A stretch of 28,416 nucleotides of DNA from CAKTOF01 sp964523945 (GCA_964523945.1 CAZGBU010000014.1:1-28416); one strand, 5' to 3'; positions 13,195 through 21,250 are shown, counted from the stretch's first letter. Program-made: numbers and translations. The notes: generated from the sequence alone by a model not told the origin.

Positions 13195-15465
13195 ATGAGT
13201 TTGAGAATCGCCCTGGCGGGCAACCCGAACTGCGGCAAAACGACGCTGTTCAATGCGCTCACCGGTGCCAACCAGTATGTGGGCAACTGGCCGGGCGTCA
13301 CAGTCGAGAAAAAAGAGGGCAAGCTGAAAAAGCACAGCGATGTCACCATCACTGACCTGCCCGGCATCTACTCGCTCTCACCCTACACGCTTGAAGAGGT
13401 CGTCGCGCGCAACTACCTGATTGGCGAACGGCCCGATGCGATTTTGAATATCGTTGACGGTACAAACCTCGAGCGGAACCTGTACTTAACCACACAGCTC
13501 ACGGAGCTGGGCATCCCGGTTGTTGTTGCCATCAATATGATGGATACGGTTCAAAAAAACGGCGATCAGATCAACACCACAGAGCTTGCCCGGGAACTCG
13601 GCTGCAAGGTTGTTGCAATCTCCGCGCTCAAAGGCACGGGCGTTTCCGAGGCGGCGGAGGCAGCCATCGACGCCGCGAAGAACGGCAAGACCGTCCCGAT
13701 GCACACGTTTTCCGGCCCGGTTGAGCATGCCATTGCGCACATCGAAGAGGCCGCGGTGCATGCGATGCCCGAGGAGCAGCAGCGCTGGTATGCCATCAAG
13801 CTGTTCGAGCGCGACGAGAAAGCGATCGAGCAGATGCAGCTCAGCGCGTCCGTACGCGCGCACATTGAGCAGGATATCCAGCAGGTCGAAAAAGAGCTCG
13901 ACGACGATGCCGAGTCGATCATCACCAATGAGCGCTACCTCTATATCGCGCAGTTGATGAAAGGCTGTTACAGGAAAAAGCGTGCCGGCGCACTGACGAC
14001 CTCCGACAAGATCGACAAAGTCGTCACCAACCGCATTGCTGCGCTGCCGATTTTTGCGCTGGTGATGTTCGCGGTTTACTGGATCGCCATGGGACCGTTC
14101 GGCACATTCCTGACCGACTGGACCAATGATGTGCTTGGCAGCGCCTGGCTGACCGAGGGCGCCCGCAGCCTGCTGACCGGCTGGGGCTGCGCCGAGTGGC
14201 TTGTCGGCCTGGTAGCAGACGGCATTGTGGCCGGCGTCGGCGCGGTACTCGGCTTTGTGCCGCAGATGCTCGTGCTGTTCATCCTGCTGGCCATCCTGGA
14301 GGACATCGGCTATATGGCCCGTGTCGCGTTTATCATGGACCGCATTTTCCGCAAGTTCGGCCTGTCCGGCAAGAGCTTCATCCCGATGCTCATCGGCTCC
14401 GGCTGCGGTGTTCCGGGCGTCATGGCCTCGCGCACGATCGAGAATGAGAGCGATCGCCGCATGACAATCATGACCACCTGCTTCGTACCCTGCGGCGCGA
14501 AGATGCCGATCATCGGCCTGATCGCCGGCGCGTTGTTTGGCAACAGCGGCCTTGTGGCTGTGTCGGCCTACTTTATCGGCGTGGCTGCCATCATCCTTTC
14601 CGGCATCATGCTCAAGAAGACGAAGCCGTTCGCCGGTGATCCGGCTCCGTTTGTCATGGAGCTGCCGGCCTACCATGCTCCGACGGTGGGCAATGTCCTG
14701 CGCTCGATGTGGGAGCGTGGCTGGAGCTTTATCAAGCGCGCCGGCACCGTTATCGTTGTGGCTTCCATTGTTGTCTGGGCGCTCTCGAGCCTCGGTTCGG
14801 TGAACGGCCATTTCGGTATGGTCGACACGCTGTTTGAGGATGAGACGATCGCCACCGATGCATACATCACGGAGCTGGCCGACGACATGGGCATCTCCGT
14901 CGAAGAAGTCAACCCGATGGATGCTTCGCTGCTTGCGAGAGTCGGCAATACCGTGTCCGTTATCTTCCGCCCGCTCGGCTTCGGAAGCTGGAGACCGGCT
15001 GTGGCCACCATCACCGGCCTGGTTGCCAAGGAGGAGGTTGTCGGCACGTTCGGCGTCCTGTATAACTACGACGACGCCGTCGGCGGTGAGCTTGAGGAGA
15101 ACGGCGACCAGATCTGGCCCAACGTCCGCTCCGACTTTAACAGCTTCAGCGGCGGCCACGGCCAGCTCGCGGCCTTTGCATTCATGATCTTCAACTTGCT
15201 GTGCGCGCCGTGCTTCGCGGCCATGGGCGCGATCAAGCGCGAGATGAACAACTGGAAGTGGACGCTGGCTGCCATCGGTTACATGTGCGGTTTTGCCTAT
15301 GTCGTCTCGCTGATGGTCTACCAGTTCGGCCTGCTGTTTGCAGGGGCCCCCAATGTAATCGGTCTGGTTGTGGCGCTTGTGCTGCTCGCGGCGATCATTT
15401 TCCTGCTGGTCCGGCCGTATAAAGAGTCCAACACGCTCACCAAGAAAGTCAAGGTCACGGCCTGA
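13195..15465 (+). CDS. feoB: Ferrous iron transporter FeoB
   Basis: A 756-residue inner-membrane Fe(II) transporter. The N-terminal G-protein domain has G1 GNPNCGKTT (9-17), G3 DLPG (54-57), an NMMD G4 motif and an ISALKGTG G5-like segment. A helical guanine-dissociation-inhibitor domain follows. The membrane part has the two Gate repeats with GSGCGVPGVMASRTIENE and CFVPCGAKMPI, and a later LLCAPCFAAMGAIKRE. Cys-Pro motifs line the proposed iron path. Length and order are those of full-length bacterial FeoB. GGAGAGGAAGG precedes the ATG. The two feoA genes lie upstream, and the Cys-rich partner follows 28 bp after the stop. The long opposite-strand open frame across this gene is a composition shadow. 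Confidence 0.97.
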   Translation: MSLRIALAGNPNCGKTTLFNALTGANQYVGNWPGVTVEKKEGKLKKHSDVTITDLPGIYSLSPYTLEEVVARNYLIGERPDAILNIVDGTNLERNLYLTTQLTELGIPVVVAINMMDTVQKNGDQINTTELARELGCKVVAISALKGTGVSEAAEAAIDAAKNGKTVPMHTFSGPVEHAIAHIEEAAVHAMPEEQQRWYAIKLFERDEKAIEQMQLSASVRAHIEQDIQQVEKELDDDAESIITNERYLYIAQLMKGCYRKKRAGALTTSDKIDKVVTNRIAALPIFALVMFAVYWIAMGPFGTFLTDWTNDVLGSAWLTEGARSLLTGWGCAEWLVGLVADGIVAGVGAVLGFVPQMLVLFILLAILEDIGYMARVAFIMDRIFRKFGLSGKSFIPMLIGSGCGVPGVMASRTIENESDRRMTIMTTCFVPCGAKMPIIGLIAGALFGNSGLVAVSAYFIGVAAIILSGIMLKKTKPFAGDPAPFVMELPAYHAPTVGNVLRSMWERGWSFIKRAGTVIVVASIVVWALSSLGSVNGHFGMVDTLFEDETIATDAYITELADDMGISVEEVNPMDASLLARVGNTVSVIFRPLGFGSWRPAVATITGLVAKEEVVGTFGVLYNYDDAVGGELEENGDQIWPNVRSDFNSFSGGHGQLAAFAFMIFNLLCAPCFAAMGAIKREMNNWKWTLAAIGYMCGFAYVVSLMVYQFGLLFAGAPNVIGLVVALVLLAAIIFLLVRPYKESNTLTKKVKVTA

Positions 15466-15493
15466 CGGCTGCCAGTGAAAGGAGGGCTGCCGT

Positions 15494-15685
15494 GTGTGGA
15501 ACTGGCTGGTTGAAAACTGGGCCACGCTTGTGGTCGGCCTGGTCGTGCTGGCGGTGGTTGCCGCCATCATCCTCAGCCGCTTCATCGGCAGGCGGAAAGG
15601 GAAGCATTCCGCCTGCGGCGCCTGCGGCGGAAGCTGCGGCGGCTGCGCGATGAGCGGGGCATGCCATCCGACAAAGCACCCGTAA
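15494..15685 (+). CDS. FeoB-associated Cys-rich membrane protein
   Basis: A 63-residue protein with one N-terminal membrane helix (about 9-28), a basic RFIGRRKGK stop-transfer segment and a Cys-rich tail: Cys 41, 44, 48, 51 and 57 in SACGACGGSCGGCAMSGAC. This is the pattern of the FeoB-associated Cys-rich family (PF12669 type) that lies next to feoB in many Firmicutes, with a proposed role in handling Fe(II). The GTG start at 15494 has GGAGGG seven bases upstream. It belongs to the feo transcript. Confidence 0.88.
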   Translation: MWNWLVENWATLVVGLVVLAVVAAIILSRFIGRRKGKHSACGACGGSCGGCAMSGACHPTKHP

Positions 15686-15693
15686 TGCATTCC

Positions 15694-15730
15694 GCGGGGA
15701 GACGCACAGCGATCGCTTGCGTCTCCCCGC
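15694..15730 (+). repeat. Hairpin between the Cys-rich protein gene and the repressor gene
   Basis: A perfect 13-bp inverted repeat (15694-15706 with 15718-15730) whose 11-base loop itself contains the palindrome AGCGATCGCT. No T-tract follows, and the ribosome site of the repressor gene begins right after it. It may act as a weak attenuator or an mRNA-stability element that keeps repressor levels below those of feoB. Confidence 0.55.
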
Positions 15731-15749
15731 AGCACAAGGAGAGAGTGCC

Positions 15750-16157
15750 ATGACAAGCAGCAAGCCGCCGCTCAGTGCTGCAAATATGAAATATCTGATC
15801 GCGGTGCGGGAGCTTGACCGCGACGGCAAAGGCGTGCGCTGTGTCGCCGTTGCCGAGCTGCTGCACATCACCAAGCCGAGCGTGCACTCGATGATGGCGA
15901 CGCTGCAGCAGATGCAGCTTGTGGAGAAAGCGCACTACGGCGTAATCCGCCTGACCGATGCGGGTCGGGCGCTGGCAGATCGCTACTGCGGCTGCCTTGA
16001 GATGTTTGAACGCCATTTCCAGCGCTATTTGCCCACCGGGAAAGAGGCGCACGCTGCGGCGCGCGCCCTGCTTGCAGAGTTGCCGCTCGGCAGCGCTGAG
16101 CATATGTGCGCGATGCTGCGCGGGCAGACGAACGCTGCTGCGGCCGATGCGGGCTGA
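15750..16157 (+). CDS. DtxR/MntR-family metal-dependent repressor (short form)
   Basis: A 135-residue winged-helix protein. The DNA-binding part is residues about 11-75, with helix-turn-helix VAELLHITKPSVHSMMATLQQMQLVEK (34-60) and wing HYGVIRLTDAGR. The C-terminal helices would dimerise and bind metal: candidate ligands are H89, E99, H101, E117 and H118. Length matches the MntR/TroR short class without the SH3 domain of full DtxR. The ATG at 15750 follows AAGGAGAGAG. It lies between feoB's partner gene and DUF3793, with palindromic sites before feoA, feoB and DUF3793, so it is the likely Fe(II)-sensing repressor of this block (inference). Mn(II) sensing is the main alternative. Confidence 0.85.
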   Translation: MTSSKPPLSAANMKYLIAVRELDRDGKGVRCVAVAELLHITKPSVHSMMATLQQMQLVEKAHYGVIRLTDAGRALADRYCGCLEMFERHFQRYLPTGKEAHAAARALLAELPLGSAEHMCAMLRGQTNAAAADAG

Positions 16158-16194
16158 CCGTCAGGAACGCCGGAGCGGTAATCTTTTTGCAATT

Positions 16195-16216
16195 GAAGTT
16201 AGTAAATACTAACCAA
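16195..16216 (+). promoter_or_regulatory. Palindromic operator, site 3 (before DUF3793-flavodoxin)
   Basis: GTTAG-N6-CTAACCAA with a perfect GTTAG/CTAAC core and the same 6-base spacing as feo site 1. It stands 43 bp before the DUF3793 start. A TTGCAA (16187-16192) lies just upstream as a possible -35, but no good -10 is evident at normal spacing. Confidence 0.6.
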
Positions 16217-16258
16217 AGGGCGGATCATAAACGACAAAGTCTGGAAATGGAGGCGGAG

Positions 16259-16822
16259 ATGCCAGAAGAAACACTGGTCCGACTGTGTTCGCCGACGCTG
16301 GCAGGGTTGAAAACCGGGAGCCTGGTATCGCACCGGTATGCGTCGGCAGAGGCGCTGCGCATGCAGATGCGGCGGCTGAACGGGCTCCTGTCGGGAAAAG
16401 GGCTTTGCGTACTGCCGCTGCGCTACCGCGGCGGCCGGGCGCTGGTGTATCTGTTCCGGCCGGAAATGCTGCGGCGTGACCTGGCCGAACCGAAGGCGGC
16501 GCGGCTGCTGGCCGAACGCGGCTATCCGTGGCGCGATGCGCGCCGATGCGTGCGCTGCCTGATGGCACGGCTGCATGAGGGGCCGGAGTTTCCGCATGAG
16601 ATCGGCTTGTTTCTGGGCTATCCGCCGGACGATGTGCAAGGCTTTCTGTGCGGTGCGGCGTGCAAATGTGTTGGCGCATGGAAAGTCTACAGCGATGAGC
16701 AGACTGCGCGGCGGCTGTTTGCACAGTACCAGCGATGCACACGGGAATACTGCGCACGCTTTGCACAGGGGGTCCCGATTGAGCGGCTTGCAGCGTCGGG
16801 CTGCCCGCGCTGCAGACGATAG
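16259..16822 (+). CDS. DUF3793 family protein
   Basis: A 187-residue cytoplasmic protein of the DUF3793 family. It opens with MPEETLVRLCSPTLAGLKTG, has an RGGRALVYLFRPE strand segment and the typical HEIGLFLGYPPDDVQGF motif, and ends with ACKCVGAWKVY. The frame is open further upstream, but GGAGG five bases before the ATG at 16259 and the family N-terminus decide the start. The function is unknown. Its position after an iron-type operator and directly before flavodoxin (35-bp gap) suggests a role in low-iron metabolism or flavodoxin use. The Cys residues 'CGAACKC' might bind metal, but this is speculative. Confidence 0.82.
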   Translation: MPEETLVRLCSPTLAGLKTGSLVSHRYASAEALRMQMRRLNGLLSGKGLCVLPLRYRGGRALVYLFRPEMLRRDLAEPKAARLLAERGYPWRDARRCVRCLMARLHEGPEFPHEIGLFLGYPPDDVQGFLCGAACKCVGAWKVYSDEQTARRLFAQYQRCTREYCARFAQGVPIERLAASGCPRCRR

Positions 16823-16857
16823 AATGCAATTCAAATCAGAGGAAAGGTGGACTTGAA

Positions 16858-17283
16858 ATGAGTCGATTGACAGTTGTATACTGGACAGGAACTGGGAACA
16901 CTGAGCAGATGGCAAACCTGGTTGCCGCAGGCGCGCGCGCACAGGGCGCGGCGGCCGAAGTGATCTGGTGCAGCGATTTTTCGGCTGAACAGGCGGCTGA
17001 CTGTGACGCCATCGCGTTTGGCTGTCCGGCTATGGGCGCGGAGGAGCTTGAGGACGGCGAGTTCGAACCGGTTTTCCGCGCCTGCCTGCGCGCGCTCGCC
17101 GGCAAGCGGATCGGCCTGTTCGGCTCCTATGGCTGGGGCGATGGAGACTGGATGCGCGCCTGGGAGGAGCTGTGCAGCCAGAACGGCATCGATCTTGCCG
17201 TGCAGAGCGTGATCTGCTGCGGAACGCCGGACGGGGACGGTGCGGCAGCCTGCCGCGCGATGGGCGCGGCACTGACGTCCTGA
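16858..17283 (+). CDS. Flavodoxin
   Basis: A 141-residue FMN electron carrier. The phosphate loop WTGTGNTEQMA (about 9-19) and the FMN-flanking loops GCPAMGAEELEDGEFEP (about 55-71) and GSYGWGDGDWMRAW (about 88-101) are plain. Flavodoxin commonly replaces ferredoxin when iron is scarce (established), which fits its place behind the iron-type operator with feoAAB and DUF3793. A purine-rich GAAAGGTGG ribosome site precedes the ATG. Confidence 0.93.
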   Translation: MSRLTVVYWTGTGNTEQMANLVAAGARAQGAAAEVIWCSDFSAEQAADCDAIAFGCPAMGAEELEDGEFEPVFRACLRALAGKRIGLFGSYGWGDGDWMRAWEELCSQNGIDLAVQSVICCGTPDGDGAAACRAMGAALTS

Positions 17284-17314
17284 GTCCGGTATTCAAAGAA
17301 AGGGGGCAGCTTGT

Positions 17315-17563
17315 ATGGTAAAGACAACGCTGGGCGTGGACGGTATGCAGTGCGGCATGTATGAGGCGCATGTCAATCAGACCATCCGGCAGTCGTTTGC
17401 CGTAAAAAAGGTCTCATCGTCACACACGAAGCGTCAGACGGTCATTGTCTCGGAGCAGCCGCTCGATGAGCAGGCGCTGCGCGAGGCGGTTGGGCGGACT
17501 GGATACACGGTCACGTCTGTCCGGGCGGAGCCATACGAGAAAAAGGGCCTGTTTCACCGGTGA
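17315..17563 (+). CDS. Heavy-metal-associated (HMA)-like small protein with altered metal site
   Basis: An 82-residue single-domain ferredoxin-like HMA protein. Recognisable parts are TTLGVDGMQCGMYEAHVN, the middle VKKVSSSHTKRQTVIVSE and the C-terminal GYTVTSVRAEPYEKKGLFHR. HMA proteins bind soft metals through M-x-C-x-x-C; here the second Cys is Tyr16 (TAT at 17360-17362), one base from TGT. This would weaken or abolish classical Cu(I)-type binding while Cys13 remains. GGGGG lies upstream of the ATG. It is the last gene before a strong terminator, so it probably belongs to the DUF3793-flavodoxin transcript. Confidence 0.8.
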   Translation: MVKTTLGVDGMQCGMYEAHVNQTIRQSFAVKKVSSSHTKRQTVIVSEQPLDEQALREAVGRTGYTVTSVRAEPYEKKGLFHR

Positions 17564-17573
17564 GAAGAAACGG

Positions 17574-17617
17574 AGCGGCCCGGGGCGGTTCAGATGTCCC
17601 GGGCCGCTGATTTTTAT
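17574..17617 (+). terminator. Intrinsic terminator of the iron block
   Basis: An 11-bp perfect GC stem (17574-17584 with 17598-17608) followed by CTG and TTTTTATT. It ends the plus-strand iron genes. It also touches the 3' end of the minus-strand hydrolase gene, so it may serve both directions. Confidence 0.88.
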
Positions 17618-18558
17618 TCTGGCAGGTTCGTGCAGAAGAATTCCGTCAACGCATCAAATGGAATGCGATCGGTGCGGTCGTACAGGTCAATGTGTTCGGC
17701 GTCGTCCACGACAAGCAGCTGCTTCGGCTCGGCTGCGGCGGCATAGGCGTTTTCGCTGAAGAAGCGCGAATGGGCCCGGTCGCCGACCACGAACAGGATC
17801 GGACGCGGCGCGATCTCGTCGATGTAGTCGAGCAGCCGGAAATTCATCATCGCCAGCGTGCTGGTGGTCGTAAAGCCGCCGCGGGCGTTCGGATGATGCC
17901 CGCGCCGAATGGCGTAGAACCGGAACCACTCCGCGTCCGGCTCCGGCATGCCGGCCGGGACTTCGTCAAGCGGCTGCTCCGGAAAGGAGGGGATGTATTC
18001 CGGATAGCCGTTTTCCGCATCAACCCACCGCTGGCGGGACAGCTGCTCCTTGACGGCCCGGACGGCGGACTGATCCATACCGAGCCGCACAGCGGCGGAC
18101 ATGTCGTACATGCTCATCGTCGCGACGGCCTTGATGCGCAGATCGCATTGCGCCGCAGAAAGGGCGAACCCGCCGGAACCGCAGATGCCGATCACGCCGA
18201 TTCTCTCCCGGTCGACGAACGGCTGTAAGCCGAGGTAATCGATGGCTGCGCTGAAGTTTTCCACAAAAATGTCCGGCGAGGAGACGTTGCGCGGAAATCC
18301 GCCGGACTCGCCCATAAACGACTGGTCGAATGTCAGCACAACAAAGCCGCGCTGCGCCAGCTCGCTGCCGTAGACGCACGGTCCCTGCTCCTTGACGCCG
18401 CCATAGGGCGCGCCGACAATCAGCGCTGGGTGCTGCGCAGCCGGATCCAGGTCCTTCGCGCAGTAGAGTTCGCCGGTGACGGCCAGCCCATAGCGGTTTG
18501 GGTAGACGACTTTTTTTCTTGTGACGGCGCCGCTCAGCGCCGCAATGTGTCCGCTCAT
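17614..18558 (-). CDS. Alpha/beta hydrolase (dienelactone-hydrolase-like superfamily)
   Basis: A 314-residue cytoplasmic hydrolase. Features are an oxyanion-side loop GAPYGGVKEQGP (49-60), a FDQSFMGESGG segment (78-87) and a nucleophile elbow GVIGICGSGG (121-130). Candidate catalytic residues are Cys126, Asp260 in VVGDRAHS and His289 in DDAEHIDLYD. Relatives with a GICG-x-GG elbow are thought to use Cys in place of Ser. The ATG at 18558 has GGAG eight bases upstream; the longer open frame is not needed. It is the last gene of a five-gene operon that starts with an SDR dehydrogenase. Substrate unknown; an ester or lactone is plausible. Confidence 0.85.
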   Translation of the reverse strand: MSGHIAALSGAVTRKKVVYPNRYGLAVTGELYCAKDLDPAAQHPALIVGAPYGGVKEQGPCVYGSELAQRGFVVLTFDQSFMGESGGFPRNVSSPDIFVENFSAAIDYLGLQPFVDRERIGVIGICGSGGFALSAAQCDLRIKAVATMSMYDMSAAVRLGMDQSAVRAVKEQLSRQRWVDAENGYPEYIPSFPEQPLDEVPAGMPEPDAEWFRFYAIRRGHHPNARGGFTTTSTLAMMNFRLLDYIDEIAPRPILFVVGDRAHSRFFSENAYAAAAEPKQLLVVDDAEHIDLYDRTDRIPFDALTEFFCTNLPE

Positions 18559-18572
18559 TTCAATTACTCCTT

Positions 18573-19235
18573 TCAGGATTCGGTTGACGCAGGCTCCGCA
18601 AGGGAGAGTGTTACGGTGATATCGCCGCCGCCAAGCGCTTCTGCCCAACCGGTCAGGTCGTCGACGCGGCCCAACCGGGTATAGCCCCAAGTGTTGGAGC
18701 CGTAGAAGATGACGATCTGGTCGCCCTGATACAGGACAATGTCGCCCGGTTCTGTGGTGGTCTGGCTGTCGTTGGCTGGCAGGCTTGTGCCCAGACTGCC
18801 GACCTTTTCAAAACCGCCATAGTCCTGCATTTCAATGACGATCGGCGCGTCCGTGAGCATCCCGGCCAGTGCCTGCACGGCGGCATTGTCTGCCAGTGTG
18901 GCTGTAAATATGGTGTCGCCGATCTGCAGCTGCAGTGCGGCGGACGCATCCGGGTCCGGCGCAGGGGCAGGTGCTTCTGTCGGCGCTGTCGCTTCATCCG
19001 ACGGGGTCGCCGGTTCTGACGGCTCGGTCGGCGCAGCTTCCCCCGTTGGCTTGGTTGGTTCAACTGGCGCGGCCGGTTCGGATGGTACCACCGGCGTGGT
19101 TGGTTCGTCCGGTTCTGCCTGCGATTGTGGTGGAACCGCAGCCGGCGGGTCCGCTGCGGACGGCTCGCTGCAGCCGGCCAGCAGCAGCATCAGCGCAAGC
19201 AGGGAGCCGACCCGGAAAACGGGAATTCGTTTCAT
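18573..19235 (-). CDS. Lipoprotein with cyclophilin-like domain
   Basis: A 220-residue lipoprotein. The signal region MKRIPVFRVGSLLALMLL leads to lipobox LLAGC (Cys22), then a Pro/Glu/Thr/Ala-rich linker to about residue 98. The C-terminal domain (about 100-215) reads LQIGDTIFTATLADNAAVQA, later EMQDYGGFEKVG, GDIVLYQGDQIVIFYGSNTWGYTRLGRV and GDITVTLSLA. This is the small cyclophilin-like beta-barrel family found in Firmicutes lipoproteins. Proline isomerase activity is not implied. It lies 14 bp upstream of the hydrolase gene and 15 bp after the DUF3737 gene. Role unknown. Confidence 0.8.
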   Translation of the reverse strand: MKRIPVFRVGSLLALMLLLAGCSEPSAADPPAAVPPQSQAEPDEPTTPVVPSEPAAPVEPTKPTGEAAPTEPSEPATPSDEATAPTEAPAPAPDPDASAALQLQIGDTIFTATLADNAAVQALAGMLTDAPIVIEMQDYGGFEKVGSLGTSLPANDSQTTTEPGDIVLYQGDQIVIFYGSNTWGYTRLGRVDDLTGWAEALGGGDITVTLSLAEPASTES

Positions 19236-19250
19236 CGTGTGCCTCAGCGC

Positions 19251-20102
19251 TTATGCGCAGGCCGAGGGGCGGCCGATCACAATCTCACCGTTCGCCTCCG
19301 GGATATCGCGGATGATTTCACCCACCGCCGGCACGCAGATCCGTCCGGACAGCGGGTTTTTGATGCTGACAACCGGTGTAGTGATGGTTGCCTCAACGTC
19401 GGAGCGTTCAAAGGCGAGATCGGTATCCGTCATCTCGCAGTTCACCAGTTTCAGCCCCCGGCAGTAGCACAGCGGCTGCGTGCCGATGATTTTGCAGCGT
19501 TCAAAGGTGACGTTCTCACAGTACCAGGCCAGATATTCGCCGCGGACGACGCTGTCGCGCACGAGCACGTTTTTCGCGTGCCAGAAAGCGTCCTTGGTGT
19601 CGAATGTGCAGTGGTCAAAAACAGCGTCCTCAATATACTGAAACGAGTATTTGCCCTTCATCTGCATGTTCCGGAACCGCAGGCCGCTCGCGCGCATCAT
19701 AAAGTACTCGCTCTCGGCGGTTGTATCTGTCATGCTGATCTGATGCGACGACCAGCCGAACTCCGGAGAGACGATATCGCAGTTGCGGATGTCCGCCTCG
19801 CTGCACTCACGCAGTGCCTTGATGCCGTGGAGCTTTGTGCCGGTGATTTCGATGTGGTCAGAATACCACAGTGCCGCGCGGCACAGTTCGGTCATCTCCG
19901 AATCCGCAATCGTCAACCCGTGTACATGCCAGAGCGGGTAGCGCAGGTTGAACAGGCAGCGCTCGGCACGAATATCGGCGCACTCTTTGAGCGCGCTCTC
20001 GCCATCGGCAGGTCCGTCGAACGCACAGTCCTGAACGAGAAGACCGCGGCTGCCGTACAGCGCCCGCTCCGCGTCAAAAGTTTGATGCTGAATGCATTTC
20101 AT
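19251..20102 (-). CDS. DUF3737 family protein (predicted right-handed beta-helix)
   Basis: A 283-residue cytoplasmic protein made of short repeating strands of the type 'I-x-N-C/S-x-x...', for example DIRNCDI, LRFRNMQM, AVFDHCTF, VLVRDSVV, VTFERCKI and LKLVNCEM. These predict a pectate-lyase-like right-handed beta-helix. I recognise the family as DUF3737. No signal peptide is present. GGAGG precedes the ATG at 20102, and the start overlaps the stop of the small upstream gene (ATGA), so the two are translationally coupled. Its function is unknown; beta-helices often bind or cleave polysaccharides, but the missing export signal argues against an extracellular role. Confidence 0.85.
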   Translation of the reverse strand: MKCIQHQTFDAERALYGSRGLLVQDCAFDGPADGESALKECADIRAERCLFNLRYPLWHVHGLTIADSEMTELCRAALWYSDHIEITGTKLHGIKALRECSEADIRNCDIVSPEFGWSSHQISMTDTTAESEYFMMRASGLRFRNMQMKGKYSFQYIEDAVFDHCTFDTKDAFWHAKNVLVRDSVVRGEYLAWYCENVTFERCKIIGTQPLCYCRGLKLVNCEMTDTDLAFERSDVEATITTPVVSIKNPLSGRICVPAVGEIIRDIPEANGEIVIGRPSACA

Positions 20103-20374
20103 ATTGAATTCCTCCTGTCTGCGCCGTCCGGCGCGTCTGATTCAGCCGTGCAGCGCTGCTCAAGCTGAAAAACGAGATAGTCCAGGCAGTCGATTCGCTG
20201 CTGTTCGCTGTGAAGCCGCGCCAGCAGCTGCCGCCGCTGCACGGCGAGCAGCCGGAGCTGTGCTTCGCGCGCGCCGATGTCTCCAAGCTGCAGAAACTGG
20301 GCGATCATCTTGGCGCTGCAGCCTGCGGCTTTCAAATTGTCCAGCAACCGCTGGGATTCGCTCTGTTCTCTCAT
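20099..20374 (-). CDS. Small helical protein, function unknown
   Basis: About 91 residues from the ATG at 20374. It starts MREQSESQRLLDNLKAAGCS, followed by a helical, Leu/Gln/Arg-rich stretch (about 37-75) that looks like a coiled coil and resembles the C-terminal dimerisation helix of MerR-type regulators, but without a DNA-binding domain. A GTG start at 20416 would overlap the SDR gene; the ATG lies 20 bp after the SDR stop, with only a weak GGCGGG ribosome site. The stop overlaps the DUF3737 start. The coupling suggests a partner or regulator of DUF3737 (inference). Confidence 0.65.
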   Translation of the reverse strand: MREQSESQRLLDNLKAAGCSAKMIAQFLQLGDIGAREAQLRLLAVQRRQLLARLHSEQQRIDCLDYLVFQLEQRCTAESDAPDGADRRNSI

Positions 20375-20394
20375 GGTTTGGCCCGCCGTGTACG

Positions 20395-21165
20395 TCACAG
20401 GAACGCACCGTTGCACACCTGCAGCACCTGCCCCTTGACGTGCCGGCCCATTTTGCTGGCCAGATACAGACAGGCGTAGGCCTGGTCAATCGGGTCGCAC
20501 TCCGGGCCGGGAAAGTAGACGTAGTGACCGCTGTATTCGAGCATTTTGGCGCCGCCCGGCTGCTCGCCGGCCTTGTTGGCCAGATGCGCCGGTGTCACGG
20601 TTGCGCCGGGCGCAACTGCGTTGCAGCGGATGTTGGTGCCCACCAGACGCATGGCCACGTTTTTGGTCAGCGTGTTGACCGCGCCTTTGGTGGCGGTGTA
20701 GGTTGCACCGCAGAACGGGCGTGTCCCGTTGACGGAGGACACATTGATGATTACGCCCTCGTTTTTGGGCAGGAAGATCTTCAGAACCTCCCGGATGTAG
20801 CGCATCGGCCCGCCCAGGTTGGTGTTCATCACATGGAGCATCCACGCGTCGTCGGTTTCATCGATCATTTTCTGCTCGCCGATGCCGGCGTTGTTGATCA
20901 GGATATCCACGTCGCCGAATTCGCGCAGCGCCGTTTCAAAGACGCGTATGGTGTCTTCGGTCGAGCACACGTCGGCCACGACGCCGACGGCCCTGCCGCC
21001 TTTGGCGCGGATACCCTCCACGACCGCGTCGAGTTTTTCCTGCCCGCGCGCGGTCAGAACGACCGCCGCTCCTTCCTCGGCAAACAGTTCTGCCATTGTC
21101 TGTCCCATGCCGTAGCTTGCGCCGGTGATCACAGCGACCTGGCCCTTGAGCATCTGCTGATCCAT
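20395..21165 (-). CDS. Short-chain dehydrogenase/reductase
   Basis: A 256-residue classical SDR. It has the NAD(P)-binding TGASYGMG (14-21), NNAG (91-94), Asn115, and the catalytic Ser143/144, Tyr156 and Lys160 (YTATK). Residues TAR (38-40) after the second strand lack an acidic residue, so NADPH is possible. The ATG at 21165 lies eight bases after GAGG, a better fit than the ATG at 21171. First gene of the five-gene minus operon that diverges from the LysR gene. The substrate is unknown; it would be an alcohol, ketone or hydroxy compound. Confidence 0.9.
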   Translation of the reverse strand: MDQQMLKGQVAVITGASYGMGQTMAELFAEEGAAVVLTARGQEKLDAVVEGIRAKGGRAVGVVADVCSTEDTIRVFETALREFGDVDILINNAGIGEQKMIDETDDAWMLHVMNTNLGGPMRYIREVLKIFLPKNEGVIINVSSVNGTRPFCGATYTATKGAVNTLTKNVAMRLVGTNIRCNAVAPGATVTPAHLANKAGEQPGGAKMLEYSGHYVYFPGPECDPIDQAYACLYLASKMGRHVKGQVLQVCNGAFL

Positions 21166-21200
21166 CTGCATGACCTCTTTCCCGGTTTGTTGACGAATTC

Positions 21201-21229
21201 AGCATAGCATCCGATTAAGAAAATCACAA
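21201..21229 (-). promoter_or_regulatory. Promoter of the SDR-DUF3737-hydrolase operon
   Basis: The minus strand has a -35 TTGTGA (21229-21224), a 17-bp spacer and a -10 TATGCT (21206-21201), about 36 bp before the SDR start. Confidence 0.7.
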
Positions 21230-21250
21230 ATACTTATATTTTATTTATTT

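Noticed and set aside
13486..15756. A 756-codon minus-strand open frame opposite feoB
   Set aside because: It is the complement frame of a certain feoB gene. Its translation is rich in His/Arg/Asp/Gln without domain motifs, as expected from GC-biased codons.
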